Source: Clostridia bacterium
Lineage (GTDB): Bacteria; Bacillota_A; Clostridia; Oscillospirales; Acutalibacteraceae
Direction: 5' to 3'
Assembly (NCBI GenBank): GCA_017397065.1
Contig: JAFQKE010000026.1
Span: forward strand, 17,871 to 81,870
Length of the DNA: 64,000 nucleotides
The position numbers were made by a program, and so were the translations under genes. The first letter of the stretch is position 1. Each line of letters opens with the position of its first letter. Below, piece by piece: positions 53,038-62,397 of the stretch. Under the pieces are notes generated by a model. That model had not been told where the DNA came from and searched no databases. It was given only the letters and a program-made list of their open reading frames with translations.

Positions 53038-53517
53038 ATGAATAATTTTACTGAAAACAATGTTGAAATTTTAAGCAACCCCAGTGATGCAATTGTAAAA
53101 GCAATAGCAAACAAGCACGGAGTAATAGCTGATAAGGTTTTTAGAGGGTTAAAGCATACGATTGAGCGGGCACAAAGTTATACAGGCTATTTTTGTGTTG
53201 TGCTATATAACAAAAAGAACGATGTAATTGGTTTTGCACATTTTATTCAAAATAGTAAACAAACCGAAAAGTGGTTTTACACAGATTTATGGGTTGAAGA
53301 AAAATACCAAAGGTTAGGAAATGCTAAAAGATTAGTAACGGCTGGATGTGAATATCTATCGAACATAGGGGCTAAATATTTAATGTGTACGGTGGATGGT
53401 CAAAACATGCCATCTATAAAAACGCAAACTTCATTAGGGTTTAAAGAAATTGAAGCCAAACCCTTTGAATTTTTTGATAATACCGATTTGTTGATGTTTG
53501 TGAAAGAAATATTTTGA
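53038..53517 (+). CDS. GNAT-family N-acetyltransferase
   Basis: A 159-residue protein with GNAT core strands (YFCVVLYNKKNDVIGFAHFI), the acetyl-CoA-binding motif A (LWVEEKYQRLGNAKRLVTAG) and motif B (NMPSIKTQTSLGFKEIEAKP). Substrate unknown. The leader peptide and attenuator upstream suggest induction by a translation-affecting compound. Ribosome binding site AAGGAG (53025-53030). Confidence 0.85.
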   Translation: MNNFTENNVEILSNPSDAIVKAIANKHGVIADKVFRGLKHTIERAQSYTGYFCVVLYNKKNDVIGFAHFIQNSKQTEKWFYTDLWVEEKYQRLGNAKRLVTAGCEYLSNIGAKYLMCTVDGQNMPSIKTQTSLGFKEIEAKPFEFFDNTDLLMFVKEIF

Positions 53518-53572
53518 TAAACAATAAAGAAAATCAGCTTTTTCGACCAGTTCTTTTTTGGACACGAGACAC

Positions 53573-53613
53573 AAACGAAAATCCGTTCTCGCAAGAGGGC
53601 GGATTTTCGTTTT
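53573..53613 (+). terminator. Terminator after the GNAT gene
   Basis: AAACGAAAATCCG pairs with CGGATTTTCGTTT; an inner CTC-GCAA-GAG stem sits in the loop. T-rich on the right. Confidence 0.88.
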
Positions 53614-53762
53614 ATTATTCTTGGCTTAATTATTCAATATTCATTTTCTTGCTAATTTCGAATTTAATTTTATAAAATTTTATTAAAATTTTGTTTTGCT
53701 GTTGAATTATGCTAAGAACTGTTTTATTATAGATACAACAAAAATAAAAAATGAGGTTATTT

Positions 53763-54293
53763 ATGACAGAGGAAATTATAGGACAAATCTTCAGTATCAT
53801 CGGTATGGCTTTAACGATTGTGTCGTTCCAGATGAAAACAAAAAAGCAGATTCTTATGATGCAAACAGCAGGCTCGGCTTTTTTTATGGCTAGCTATATT
53901 CTCTTTGCAAGCTGGGCGGCAGTTTGCCTGAACATAGTATTTCTAATTAGAAATATCGTATTCTATTTTAAGGATAAAAAATGGGCCTCTCACGGAATTT
54001 GGCTTTATTTAATTTTGGCTTTGGTGGTTGTTGCCGGCTCTTTGGGCTTCAAAACCTACTTCGATATTATACCTATTATAGGTTCAATATTCGGCACCGT
54101 AGCGGCATATATGAAAAAGGAAAATATGTTTCGCTTGCTAAAGCTCGGAGATTCTCCGTGCTGGTTGATTTATAACATATCAATTCCATCAATCGGCGGA
54201 AGCATCTGCGAAGTCATCAATATCATATCAATTGTAATAGGCCTTATCAGATACAGGAGCGATGGCTTTTTAAACAAAAAACAGAGAGGATAA
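53763..54293 (+). CDS. YgjV-family inner membrane protein
   Basis: A 176-residue protein of five to six hydrophobic helices, with the family pattern IGQIFSIIGMALTIVSFQMK near the N-terminus. It ends LIYNISIPSIGGSICEVINI, again typical. Function of the family is not established. Start at 53763 behind GAGGTT. It lies 7 bases before the DUF5107 gene, so is probably cotranscribed. Confidence 0.82.
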   Translation: MTEEIIGQIFSIIGMALTIVSFQMKTKKQILMMQTAGSAFFMASYILFASWAAVCLNIVFLIRNIVFYFKDKKWASHGIWLYLILALVVVAGSLGFKTYFDIIPIIGSIFGTVAAYMKKENMFRLLKLGDSPCWLIYNISIPSIGGSICEVINIISIVIGLIRYRSDGFLNKKQRG

Positions 54294-54300
54294 CTTAAAA

Positions 54301-56325
54301 ATGACAGAATTACGCATAGAAAAACTAACGCTACCCTCGGTGGACTTTAACGGAGTAAGCTCTCTTCCCTCAATATCTGAAAATCTAAGACTTTCCTTTA
54401 TGCAAAATGAATTTGAGCTTGGTGAGGATGACGGACTTTTCATCAATTACGGAATGGTGGATTACGCTTTTCCATATAAGGCTCAGGACAACTATACCCG
54501 CACTCTCACCAACCGTGAGCAAAGCGTCGTCGTTTTGGAAAACGAATTTCTTAAGGCCACTTTTTTTCCGCAATTTGGCGGCAAGCTCCATTCTCTCTTT
54601 GACAAAAAAGAGAATAAAGACCTGCTGTTTTCAAATAGTGTAGTTCGTCCGTGCCATCTTGGCGTTCGTAACGCTTGGATGAGCGGCGGCGTTGAATGGA
54701 ATTGCGGCTATGTAGGTCATAACGCCTTCACCTGCGATATGATGCATACCGCCGTAACAAAACTTGATGACAAAACCCCTGTTTTAAGATTTTATCAGTT
54801 TGAAAGAATCCGCAAGGTAGTCTATCAGATGGATTTCTTCTTACCTGAAGGCTCCAAGCTTTTGTTCGTGCGCACCAAAATAATAAATCCCTCGTTTGAT
54901 GTTGTTCCTATGTATTGGTGGAGCAATATTGCAACGCCCGACGTTCAGGGAAATCGAGTTATTGTACCCGTAAATAACACCTACACAGCAAGAGACTCCC
55001 ACCCCGTTAAGATAGCTGTACCGGAATACAACGGTATAGACGTAACCTATCCTGCCGATAACGTCATCTCGATTGATTATTTCTGGAATATCCCCGAAGA
55101 GGACCGCAAATTCATCTGTCAGGTTGATAAGGATGGATACGGACTTGTTCAGACCTCAACCAAGCGCCTTAAAGGAAGAAAGCTTTTCGTATGGGGTAAC
55201 AGTAAGGGCGGTGACCGTTGGAAGAATTTTCTCACCGCCGATGATGAAAGCGGAAGCTACAACGAAATTCAGGCAGGCCTTGCAAAAACACAATACGAAT
55301 GTCTGCCTATGCCTCCCAATACCGTTTGGGAATGGGTCGAGGCATACGGTGCAATTCATACAGATTCAAAAAAAGCCCACGGCTCGTGGGATGAGGCAAA
55401 AAGCGAGGCAGCTTGCCGTTTAAATGAACTGATAACCGAAAATGAGCTTGAAAATCTTTTGCGCTCAACCAAAAAGATGGCAAGTAGCCCTGCTGAAAAA
55501 ACGCTTTTTAGTGCAGATGGCTGGGGTGCACTTGAGCAAAAAAGAAAAAAACTTTCTTCCGATAGAGCAATGTGCGATTATCTCGATTTTGGAGATCCCT
55601 CTGAGGAGCAAGCCCCTTGGCTCTCGCTACTGCTAAGCGGAACGGTGGGTGAACATAATCCCGAAAATCCCCCCATTTCTTATATCTACGGCAAGGAGTG
55701 GACCGAGCTGTTACAGCGTGCAGTTGCACATTCAGATAAGGATAACTGGTTTGCTTGGCTCCAGCTCGGACTTAACACCTTTACCCAAAAGGATTATGAG
55801 CGTGCCGAAAAAATGCTTAAAAAATCAATAGAGCTTAAAGAATCCCCTTGGGCTCTCTATTCGCTTGCTATACTTAATCGTGATCGTGGTGAACATAAAA
55901 AAGAGGTGGAGCTTATGCTTCGTGCCTTTAACCTACGTCCGGACGACCTTTCTCTTGCCAAAGAGGTTCTACGCTCTCTTTATAACAATAAGGATTTTTA
56001 TAATCTAAGCAAAGTATATGAGAGTATGCCACCGAAAATCAGGCAAGAGCCAAGGTGTATGTGCTATTACGCCTTTTCCCTTTTGGATGGCGGTAAGCTA
56101 TCCGCTGCGGAGGAGATTCTTTATAAAGACGGAGGCATTTTACTGCCCGATATCCGTGAGTGTGAAACAATAACCCTTGATTTGTGGGTTGCAACCCAAA
56201 AAAAGAAAGCGGAAATAAACGGCAAAGTCTTTGATGAAAAAAATATAAACCCTCCAACATTTGTCGATTTTCGTATGTTCTCCAATGTTGATTGGCTAAA
56301 CGGCGGAGAAATAATCAAAGAATAA
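54301..56325 (+). CDS. DUF5107 domain protein with C-terminal TPR repeats
   Basis: A 674-residue protein. The N-terminal part (about 30-330) matches the DUF5107 pattern, a galactose-mutarotase-like beta fold (LENEFLKATFFPQFGGKLHSL, GGVEWNCGYVGHNAFTCD, MYWWSNIATPDV). The C-terminal half carries TPR-like helices (WFAWLQLGLNTFTQKDYERA, WALYSLAILNRDRGEHKKEV). No signal peptide. Such proteins accompany glycan-degradation genes; here a DUF4091 protein follows 27 bases later. Enzymatic activity unknown. Confidence 0.85.
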   Translation: MTELRIEKLTLPSVDFNGVSSLPSISENLRLSFMQNEFELGEDDGLFINYGMVDYAFPYKAQDNYTRTLTNREQSVVVLENEFLKATFFPQFGGKLHSLFDKKENKDLLFSNSVVRPCHLGVRNAWMSGGVEWNCGYVGHNAFTCDMMHTAVTKLDDKTPVLRFYQFERIRKVVYQMDFFLPEGSKLLFVRTKIINPSFDVVPMYWWSNIATPDVQGNRVIVPVNNTYTARDSHPVKIAVPEYNGIDVTYPADNVISIDYFWNIPEEDRKFICQVDKDGYGLVQTSTKRLKGRKLFVWGNSKGGDRWKNFLTADDESGSYNEIQAGLAKTQYECLPMPPNTVWEWVEAYGAIHTDSKKAHGSWDEAKSEAACRLNELITENELENLLRSTKKMASSPAEKTLFSADGWGALEQKRKKLSSDRAMCDYLDFGDPSEEQAPWLSLLLSGTVGEHNPENPPISYIYGKEWTELLQRAVAHSDKDNWFAWLQLGLNTFTQKDYERAEKMLKKSIELKESPWALYSLAILNRDRGEHKKEVELMLRAFNLRPDDLSLAKEVLRSLYNNKDFYNLSKVYESMPPKIRQEPRCMCYYAFSLLDGGKLSAAEEILYKDGGILLPDIRECETITLDLWVATQKKKAEINGKVFDEKNINPPTFVDFRMFSNVDWLNGGEIIKE

Positions 56326-56352
56326 TCCCCAAAAAATAAAAGGAGAATAACT

Positions 56353-57891
56353 ATGAATTACACTTGTGTTGATACAGCGGAATTTTTATATCCTGATATA
56401 ACTGAGTACCAAAGCGGTACCGATAGGGTGCATCTTCTTACTCCTCGTGGCAGTTTTGCCTGTACTCAGATTCTTTTTTCGGGTGTTTCTGCAAAAACTT
56501 TGAATATCCGTTTTGAAGGATTTGAACCCGAAGTTTATGAAATGGTTCCGATTTTTGTAGAGGAAAACCATTTGCTTGATGAAACCAATTCACATCCCCA
56601 TATTCCCGAGCGTGTAGCCCCTTATTACGTTTACGATTGTTTAAAACCTGTTAAAAACAGCGTTACGGTTGGAGATAACGGAGTCTCAGCAATTTATCTT
56701 TCAGAGAAAATCCCTTGTGATGCCAAAATCGGCACTCGCTACGGCAAGATTATAGTGGATGACATTGAAATCCCTGTAGAGATTGAAGTCAGCAGTGCTG
56801 TGGTTCCTGATGAATCCTTGGTTATGATTCAGGGATATTCTCAAGATTGTGTATGCAAATATCATAACGTGGAATACGGCACAGATAAATTTGAAGAGCT
56901 TGATACAAAATACCTTAAAATGTTAAGACGAATGAGACAAAATATGCTTTATTGCCCCCGACCCGACGCAAAAGATTTAGGCAATAATAAATATGAAATT
57001 TCATTTGCAAATATGGAAAGCTTTATTAACAAGGCAATGGCTTTGGGATTTGAGTATTTTAACTTTGGCCTCGGCTTCCGTCGCAACTGGAACGAATCCA
57101 CTATTTTGGTTAATGGTATGGAATCAATGAGCTTGGAATGCTATTGCTATTTGGCAGAGATGCTCCCTGCTTTGGAAAATTTCCTCAAAGAAAAAGGTCT
57201 GCTGGACAAATTTTACCTCGGTGTGGCGGACGAACCTAATGAAGCAAACGCTACCGAGCATAGAGCGCTCAGTGGTCTAATAAGAAAATTTGCACCGTCT
57301 ATCAAGCTTATGGATGCTATGCATTATGGTCCGGTACACGGTTCAATTGATATTTGGATTCTTTTAAGCTCCGACTATCAAGAACATAAAAATGAAGTTG
57401 ATATATACAGTAAGTACGGCGATGAAATTTGGTACTACGATTGCAATAATCCTCGTGGCGGCAAAACCATAAACAGATTTTTAGATTATGCACTGCTTGC
57501 TACACGCTATCATTTGTGGGCGGCTTACCGTTATAATCTTAAAGGTTATCTTCATTGGGCAGCAAATTGTTACCAGCCCGGTCAAAACCCTTTCACCGAA
57601 AGTTGCCCCGAGCATCGCAATGCCGATTATGTTTGTCACCTCCCCCCGGGAGATACACATATTATTTATCCCGGTGAAAGCGAGCCTTGGATGTCGGTAC
57701 GTCTTGAAGCATATAGAGCAAGCGCCGAAGAATATGAGCTTTTTAAACTTCTTTCAAAAACAAACAAAGAAAAGGCCGACGAAATTTGTCGCTCGGTTTG
57801 CCGTGAATTTGATGATGTAGACTATAGTCCCCTCGCCTTCCGTGAAGCACGCAACAAACTTATACGTGCACTTGAGGAGCAGGTTAAATAG
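56353..57891 (+). CDS. DUF4091 / GH123-like glycoside hydrolase
   Basis: A 512-residue protein with an N-terminal beta domain (about 1-150) and a TIM-barrel region with the acidic pair in YLGVADEPNEAN. Near the C-terminus are DEIWYYDCNNPRGG and YNLKGYLHWAANCYQPGQNP, as in DUF4091 proteins related to GH123 beta-N-acetylgalactosaminidases. No signal peptide, so the substrate would be an imported oligosaccharide. Substrate assignment is uncertain. Ribosome binding site AAAGGAG. Confidence 0.83.
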   Translation: MNYTCVDTAEFLYPDITEYQSGTDRVHLLTPRGSFACTQILFSGVSAKTLNIRFEGFEPEVYEMVPIFVEENHLLDETNSHPHIPERVAPYYVYDCLKPVKNSVTVGDNGVSAIYLSEKIPCDAKIGTRYGKIIVDDIEIPVEIEVSSAVVPDESLVMIQGYSQDCVCKYHNVEYGTDKFEELDTKYLKMLRRMRQNMLYCPRPDAKDLGNNKYEISFANMESFINKAMALGFEYFNFGLGFRRNWNESTILVNGMESMSLECYCYLAEMLPALENFLKEKGLLDKFYLGVADEPNEANATEHRALSGLIRKFAPSIKLMDAMHYGPVHGSIDIWILLSSDYQEHKNEVDIYSKYGDEIWYYDCNNPRGGKTINRFLDYALLATRYHLWAAYRYNLKGYLHWAANCYQPGQNPFTESCPEHRNADYVCHLPPGDTHIIYPGESEPWMSVRLEAYRASAEEYELFKLLSKTNKEKADEICRSVCREFDDVDYSPLAFREARNKLIRALEEQVK

Positions 57892-57983
57892 TTTGAATCA
57901 AGGTGTAATACAGGCACTTTGGCAAATCAGAGCTACCGGCTTCATATTTTACTAATATCTTTTTTAAAAATGGTGAAAATGCA

Positions 57984-58280
57984 ATGGATTTCCTTTTTGA
58001 TATTTTAATTGATGCTTTTTTTGAAATATTCGGTGAAGGCTTTTTCGCTCTTAGCTCTACTTTTGTTCCGGAAAAAGGTGTATCCGAAAAAACAAAAAGA
58101 ATTATAGGCTGTGTGTTTTTTTCCATTTCAATAATTCTGTTGATTGGTTTGGTTGCAGGAATATTTATTTTAGCAGAAACTAAAGGAAAAAGTTTCTGGG
58201 GTTGGCTGCTTATTTCTTTAAGTATAATTTATCTGCTTGCAGGCATTACATTAAAAATTGTTTCTCATATAAAAAAATAA
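57984..58280 (+). CDS. Small hypothetical membrane protein
   Basis: 98 residues with two clear transmembrane helices (about 40-62 and 72-92) and an amphipathic N-terminus (DFLFDILIDAFFEIFGEG). I recognise no family. The ribosome binding site is weak (GGTG at 57971). 92 bases after the DUF4091 gene and just upstream of a new promoter at 58320. Confidence 0.6.
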   Translation: MDFLFDILIDAFFEIFGEGFFALSSTFVPEKGVSEKTKRIIGCVFFSISIILLIGLVAGIFILAETKGKSFWGWLLISLSIIYLLAGITLKIVSHIKK

Positions 58281-58319
58281 CATCATTTGTTAACAATTTT
58301 GAAATTATATAAATATCTA

Positions 58320-58348
58320 TTGACAAAATCCTTAAAACGCTGTAATAT
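58320..58348 (+). promoter_or_regulatory. Promoter of the hemolysin III-like gene
   Basis: TTGACA (58320-58325), 17-base spacer, TAATAT (58343-58348), 43 bases before the start. Confidence 0.75.
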
Positions 58349-58391
58349 AGTTTTTAAAACTAGATAATCTATTTTTAAGGGCTTGATATTT

Positions 58392-59042
58392 ATGAAAAGA
58401 GAAAAAATCATTCGCTTGCAGGGGTTAGGTGAAGAAATTTCGAACTCCATTTCGCACGGAATTGGTGCCCTGCTTTCGGTAGCGGGTATGGTTGTTTTAA
58501 TCCTGCGGGGTTTGGAGATGAACAGCACCGCAGCGGTGCTCCTTGGTATATTTTACGGCACCACGCTCACCATCTTGTATTCGGTATCCTGCCTTTACCA
58601 CTCCCTAAAAAGGAACAGAGCAAAAAAGGTTTTCAGAATTTTAGATCACTGCTCCATTTTTCTGCTTATAAGCGGAACCTACGCCCCTATTTCGGTTTTA
58701 CTGATTGGCGGAAAAATTGGCTACGCTTTAATAATAGTAAACACACTTTGTGCCATAATAGGTGTTATTTTAAATGCAATAAATATGAAAAAGTGGGAAA
58801 AGCTGTCACTACTTCTTTATGTTATAATGGGTTGGATGTGCCTTTTTACCATAAAACCGCTAATCACCTCTACCCCCGACGGAGTTCTATGGCTCTTGGT
58901 AAGCGGAGGTGTAGCATACACCGCCGGAATAATTTTTTACAAGGCAGACGGCAAAAAATATATGCACTTTATATGGCATTTGTTTGTACTTGCCGGCAGC
59001 GTTTTGCACTTTTTCTTTGTGCTTAACAGTTGTTATGTTTAA
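58392..59042 (+). CDS. Hemolysin III / PAQR-family membrane protein
   Basis: A 216-residue protein with seven hydrophobic segments and the PAQR-type conserved residues: SNSISHGIGA near residue 20, SCLYHSLKR, DHCSIFLLISGTYAP, and HFIWHLFVLAGSVLHFF at the end. Function in bacteria is unclear, possibly metal-dependent lipid hydrolysis. Start at the ATG 58392; an upstream TTG in frame is not needed. Confidence 0.9.
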   Translation: MKREKIIRLQGLGEEISNSISHGIGALLSVAGMVVLILRGLEMNSTAAVLLGIFYGTTLTILYSVSCLYHSLKRNRAKKVFRILDHCSIFLLISGTYAPISVLLIGGKIGYALIIVNTLCAIIGVILNAINMKKWEKLSLLLYVIMGWMCLFTIKPLITSTPDGVLWLLVSGGVAYTAGIIFYKADGKKYMHFIWHLFVLAGSVLHFFFVLNSCYV

Positions 59043-59061
59043 AAATTAAATCTTAAAGAGT

Positions 59062-59110
59062 AAAAATCTGCAACAAAGATGCGAAAAATGCACTTTTGTT
59101 GCAGATTTTT
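59062..59110 (+). terminator. Terminator after the hemolysin III-like gene (repeated terminator type)
   Basis: AAAAATCTGCAACAAA pairs with TTTTGTTGCAGATTTTT around a 16-base loop. Near copy of the terminator at 12014, including the inner GAAAAATGCACTTT. Confidence 0.87.
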
Positions 59111-59132
59111 GTGTTTTATAAATATATTCGTT

Positions 59133-59197
59133 AGATAATTTGTAGTTTATTAGCCTTCCCCTTGATGGGGAAGGCTAATTTAAACTATAATTTGTGC
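59133..59197. repeat. Inverted-repeat element, family B (copy 3, minimal)
   Basis: AGATAATTTGTAGTTTA at the left and TAAACTATAATTTGT at the right flank a single CCTTCCCCTTGATGGGGAAGG palindrome. 65 bases, no coding capacity. Confidence 0.68.
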
Positions 59198-59236
59198 AAA
59201 TTCTTTTAGGGATGTCGTGGGCGCCATCCCCTACAC

Positions 59237-59263
59237 GTTTGAAAGGCATTCCGCCTTTCAAAC
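59237..59263 (-). terminator. Hairpin at the 3' end of the amidase fusion gene
   Basis: GTTTGAAAGGC pairs with GCCTTTCAAAC around 5 bases, touching the stop codon. No T-run on the minus strand, so termination is not certain. Confidence 0.5.
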
Positions 59264-62200
59264 TAATCAATGCTTAAAAAGTAATCTACAATTCCTTTGA
59301 CTATTGCATCGGCACATTTAGAATTCCAACTATCGCTTTTCATATTTCCAAAATCGGTGCTGTTGCTCATAAATCCGTTTTCGGTAAGCACAACCGGACA
59401 GTTTGAAATTCGTGACATATAAAACACGTGCCACGCCGTTTTGGCGCTATTGTATGTTTCTGCGGCCGCCGTTGCTTTTTTAATTTTATCTGCCACCGCC
59501 TTGGTGTAGGGGTTGTAATAATGTGCGCTGAAACCGTTTGCATTTGCACTGTTAGCCGCATTTCGATGCACCGAAACCGCAAGATCCGGATTGTTCTCTC
59601 TAACCTTTAAAACTCTTTCGTCAGGTGTTAGTGTAACATCTGAGCTTCTGGTCATAATCACCTTTGCCCCTATTGACTGCAGCTTTTCTTTTAACATTTT
59701 TGAAAGGAGCAGGCTGCGATTTGCCTCGGTAAGATTTTTGTTTGAAACGGCACCTACGGCACCCGGATCACTACCTCCGTGACCCGGATCTATAACAATT
59801 GTAATTCCGTCTAATCTGCCGCCGTATTTATTATTTGCTTTGGTTGCTTTTTTAGGATTTAAGAATTTAAAAACAAGATTTCCCGAACTATCATAATCGG
59901 CTGTCCAACCATAAAAAGCGGCTGTTTTTTTAAGGTATAATCTTAATGTGTAGTCACTCGTATTTTTTATAATTTGTGCTCTGCTGAAAATAGGGCTATC
60001 TGATATATTACCAAAAGAACCGTCAAACTGCAATGCATAACAGAAGGTAATATCAATATAATTAAAGGTTGCTGAGCTGATTGTTCCACGTCCGCTACCG
60101 GTTGTTCCCTGATATTTCTGTGGGGAAAGCACAAGCTTAAAGGGTGCTTTCCAATCTGTTTTAAACTTTATAACGGTATGACTTCCCGAAGTGGAAATAG
60201 AGTTTACAGAAAGCTTATTACTGCTCGGCAGGCTACCTCGCTTAGTTTTTATGTTAACTACTCCGTTGCTTTTTGTGTAGACTCTTTTGCCGTAACGTAA
60301 TCTACGGTAGGTGTTGCCGGAGGATGGATCGTATATGGTGTTTTCATCACAATAATCAAGCGTTCCTTTGGGCAGATAACTGTTATAAGGTTGAGATAAA
60401 TCGTTTATCTTATCGCCATCGAAGGTTTCAATCTGATACTTCACAACCTCTGCTATAAGCTTATTGCCAACCGGAATGTAACCGCCGGAATTTTCCGGAG
60501 GGGTGTTTACATCAATTTCTCCGCCATTTATATCAACTTCCTCGGCACGCTTATTGATTATTACCTCTCCGCCGTAAAAGCTTTCGCTAGCACCATTATT
60601 AACGCCTGTGAATTTTATTTTGCCTAGAGAATATGCGGTATCCTTAGCCGACGGCAAGGTTACAAGACCCTGATAGGTAGCAAAATCAGAATAGGCCTCT
60701 TCCTCGGTAAGCTCCAAATTAAAGACCTTTTCGTTTAAGGTTGCCGTTATTTTACTTCCCTTTCTGGCAACAACCGTAACTAAAATTGACGTGTCGCCGT
60801 CCTGCTTCAAAGACGATGCAGGAGTATAGCTTTTTATAATAACGTGACGATATGTAACATTAAAGGTTTTTGTTGTTCCTTTGTGTTCAAAAACAAATTT
60901 ATTTGTTCCCTTTTTCAAATCCAACTGCAGGGAAAAATATCCATCTTCGGTTCTTTCGGCCACCTTGCCGTTTAAAAGTAATGGAAAATTAGGGTCCGAA
61001 GCACCAATAATAGCCACAGAATTTTCGTATGTTGTAAAGTCGGTTTTTTGAGGAGAGGTTATTGAAAGCTCCCGGAGGATATAATCCTCATCCACCCGAC
61101 CGGTGAGATACTTGTAAATAAGCTCGGAGCTACCCGTGGTATTCTGCTTTAAGGCAGAGTAACTATCAAAACAAAATACATAACGGTTTGCCTCATTTAA
61201 AGCCTGAAGCTGTCTGCCAAGCTGATCGGGGTTTTTCCAGTTGCCCAGTCCCTTAAGTGATGCTTCGCTTGAAAGAACAAAACCGATGTCACAAACCGGA
61301 GGTGCGTTTTTGCTCCACCAATACACAAGCTCCTCAAAAGGCAATTCATCCGAATTTGTGGTGGTATTTGCATCAACAAAAACTATATCAAAAAACTCTT
61401 CCTGCATCCAGAAAAGAACATCAGCATTTTTATCCCTTAAAAGCTGCTCTTCGACGGTAACGTCCATACCCGTTTCCAAAACATCTTTAGTGGCATATAC
61501 GCTATCGGTAATGAGTCCCAACAGTTTGGAGGGAAACTCATTTCTTACTTTAATTGATATGTTGCGCACAAAAGAGTTTAAAAAGTTCAGCTTATAATCC
61601 TTATAGCCCGAAAGGGTACCTGTTGCAATATAATTTTTAAAATCATTTTCACCAACAGGATACTCAAGCCCTTTAAGCATTATTCCGTCTATGCTATCCA
61701 ACGAAAGCACATTGTCCAAACCTTGATAAACATCTAACAAATGGGTATCAGTACCGAGGTCTTCTTTTGATAAATGGGCAATTTCCAAAACACCAAATAT
61801 CGCAAGTGATTTTTCTCTTGCCGCCTCTGACAAAGCAGTAAATGCCGCCTTGCCATCTGCCCCATCTGTGAAAATTTGACCACTTGAATTTAAATTAACA
61901 AACAAAGTAGTAAAACCGTTACCGCTGATTTCATTTACCAAGTTCGATAGCTCCGCCTTGGTGGATGAAGCCGTAAAATCCTCGCCCGGTGTTAGTGTTA
62001 CTGCGAAAAGCTTTGATGGACGTTCGGCCTTTTTAACCGCCTCTGTGCCGCCTGACTCATTATTCTCATTTGTTGTTTCTTTAAGGGTTGAGGAAGAAAA
62101 CTCCGTTATGCTTGAGCTTTCGCTATCTACAAGATTTAATTTTTCTAAAATATTTAAATCAAAAGCATCAAAATAAACAAACAGAAAAGCAGAAACTGCC

Positions 62201-62367
62201 ACTAAAAGCAGAACAAAAACAGACACAGTAACTCTAAGCCTGCGAGTAAAACTCGGGCGGTACTTTTTGCCTTTATTCTCTTTGTCCTTTTTCTCCAAGC
62301 GTTCTATATATGTATCTATAATCTCGCTTTGTGAGGGAGGTAACTGTTCCTTATCCCTTTTTTTCAA
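59263..62367 (-). CDS. Membrane-anchored glycoside-hydrolase-like / N-acetylmuramoyl-L-alanine amidase fusion
   Basis: A 1034-residue protein. A cytoplasmic charged N-terminus is followed by a transmembrane helix (about 45-66) and a Ser/Thr-rich linker. A TIM-barrel-like region (about 115-425, with GVLEIAHLS, DGIMLKGLEYP, FDIVFVDANTTT) resembles GHL/GH18-like domains weakly, and beta domains cover about 430-850. The C-terminal Amidase_3 domain (853-1034) has zinc ligands His863, Glu881 and His934 and catalytic Glu996 (DPGHGG, SVHRNA, LTENGFMSN). It starts with TTG behind AGGAGAG. It would cut peptidoglycan stems at the cell surface. Confidence 0.85.
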   Translation of the reverse strand: MKKRDKEQLPPSQSEIIDTYIERLEKKDKENKGKKYRPSFTRRLRVTVSVFVLLLVAVSAFLFVYFDAFDLNILEKLNLVDSESSSITEFSSSTLKETTNENNESGGTEAVKKAERPSKLFAVTLTPGEDFTASSTKAELSNLVNEISGNGFTTLFVNLNSSGQIFTDGADGKAAFTALSEAAREKSLAIFGVLEIAHLSKEDLGTDTHLLDVYQGLDNVLSLDSIDGIMLKGLEYPVGENDFKNYIATGTLSGYKDYKLNFLNSFVRNISIKVRNEFPSKLLGLITDSVYATKDVLETGMDVTVEEQLLRDKNADVLFWMQEEFFDIVFVDANTTTNSDELPFEELVYWWSKNAPPVCDIGFVLSSEASLKGLGNWKNPDQLGRQLQALNEANRYVFCFDSYSALKQNTTGSSELIYKYLTGRVDEDYILRELSITSPQKTDFTTYENSVAIIGASDPNFPLLLNGKVAERTEDGYFSLQLDLKKGTNKFVFEHKGTTKTFNVTYRHVIIKSYTPASSLKQDGDTSILVTVVARKGSKITATLNEKVFNLELTEEEAYSDFATYQGLVTLPSAKDTAYSLGKIKFTGVNNGASESFYGGEVIINKRAEEVDINGGEIDVNTPPENSGGYIPVGNKLIAEVVKYQIETFDGDKINDLSQPYNSYLPKGTLDYCDENTIYDPSSGNTYRRLRYGKRVYTKSNGVVNIKTKRGSLPSSNKLSVNSISTSGSHTVIKFKTDWKAPFKLVLSPQKYQGTTGSGRGTISSATFNYIDITFCYALQFDGSFGNISDSPIFSRAQIIKNTSDYTLRLYLKKTAAFYGWTADYDSSGNLVFKFLNPKKATKANNKYGGRLDGITIVIDPGHGGSDPGAVGAVSNKNLTEANRSLLLSKMLKEKLQSIGAKVIMTRSSDVTLTPDERVLKVRENNPDLAVSVHRNAANSANANGFSAHYYNPYTKAVADKIKKATAAAETYNSAKTAWHVFYMSRISNCPVVLTENGFMSNSTDFGNMKSDSWNSKCADAIVKGIVDYFLSID

Positions 62368-62397
62368 CTTTCTCTCTCCTGTTATAATTACTTGAAA

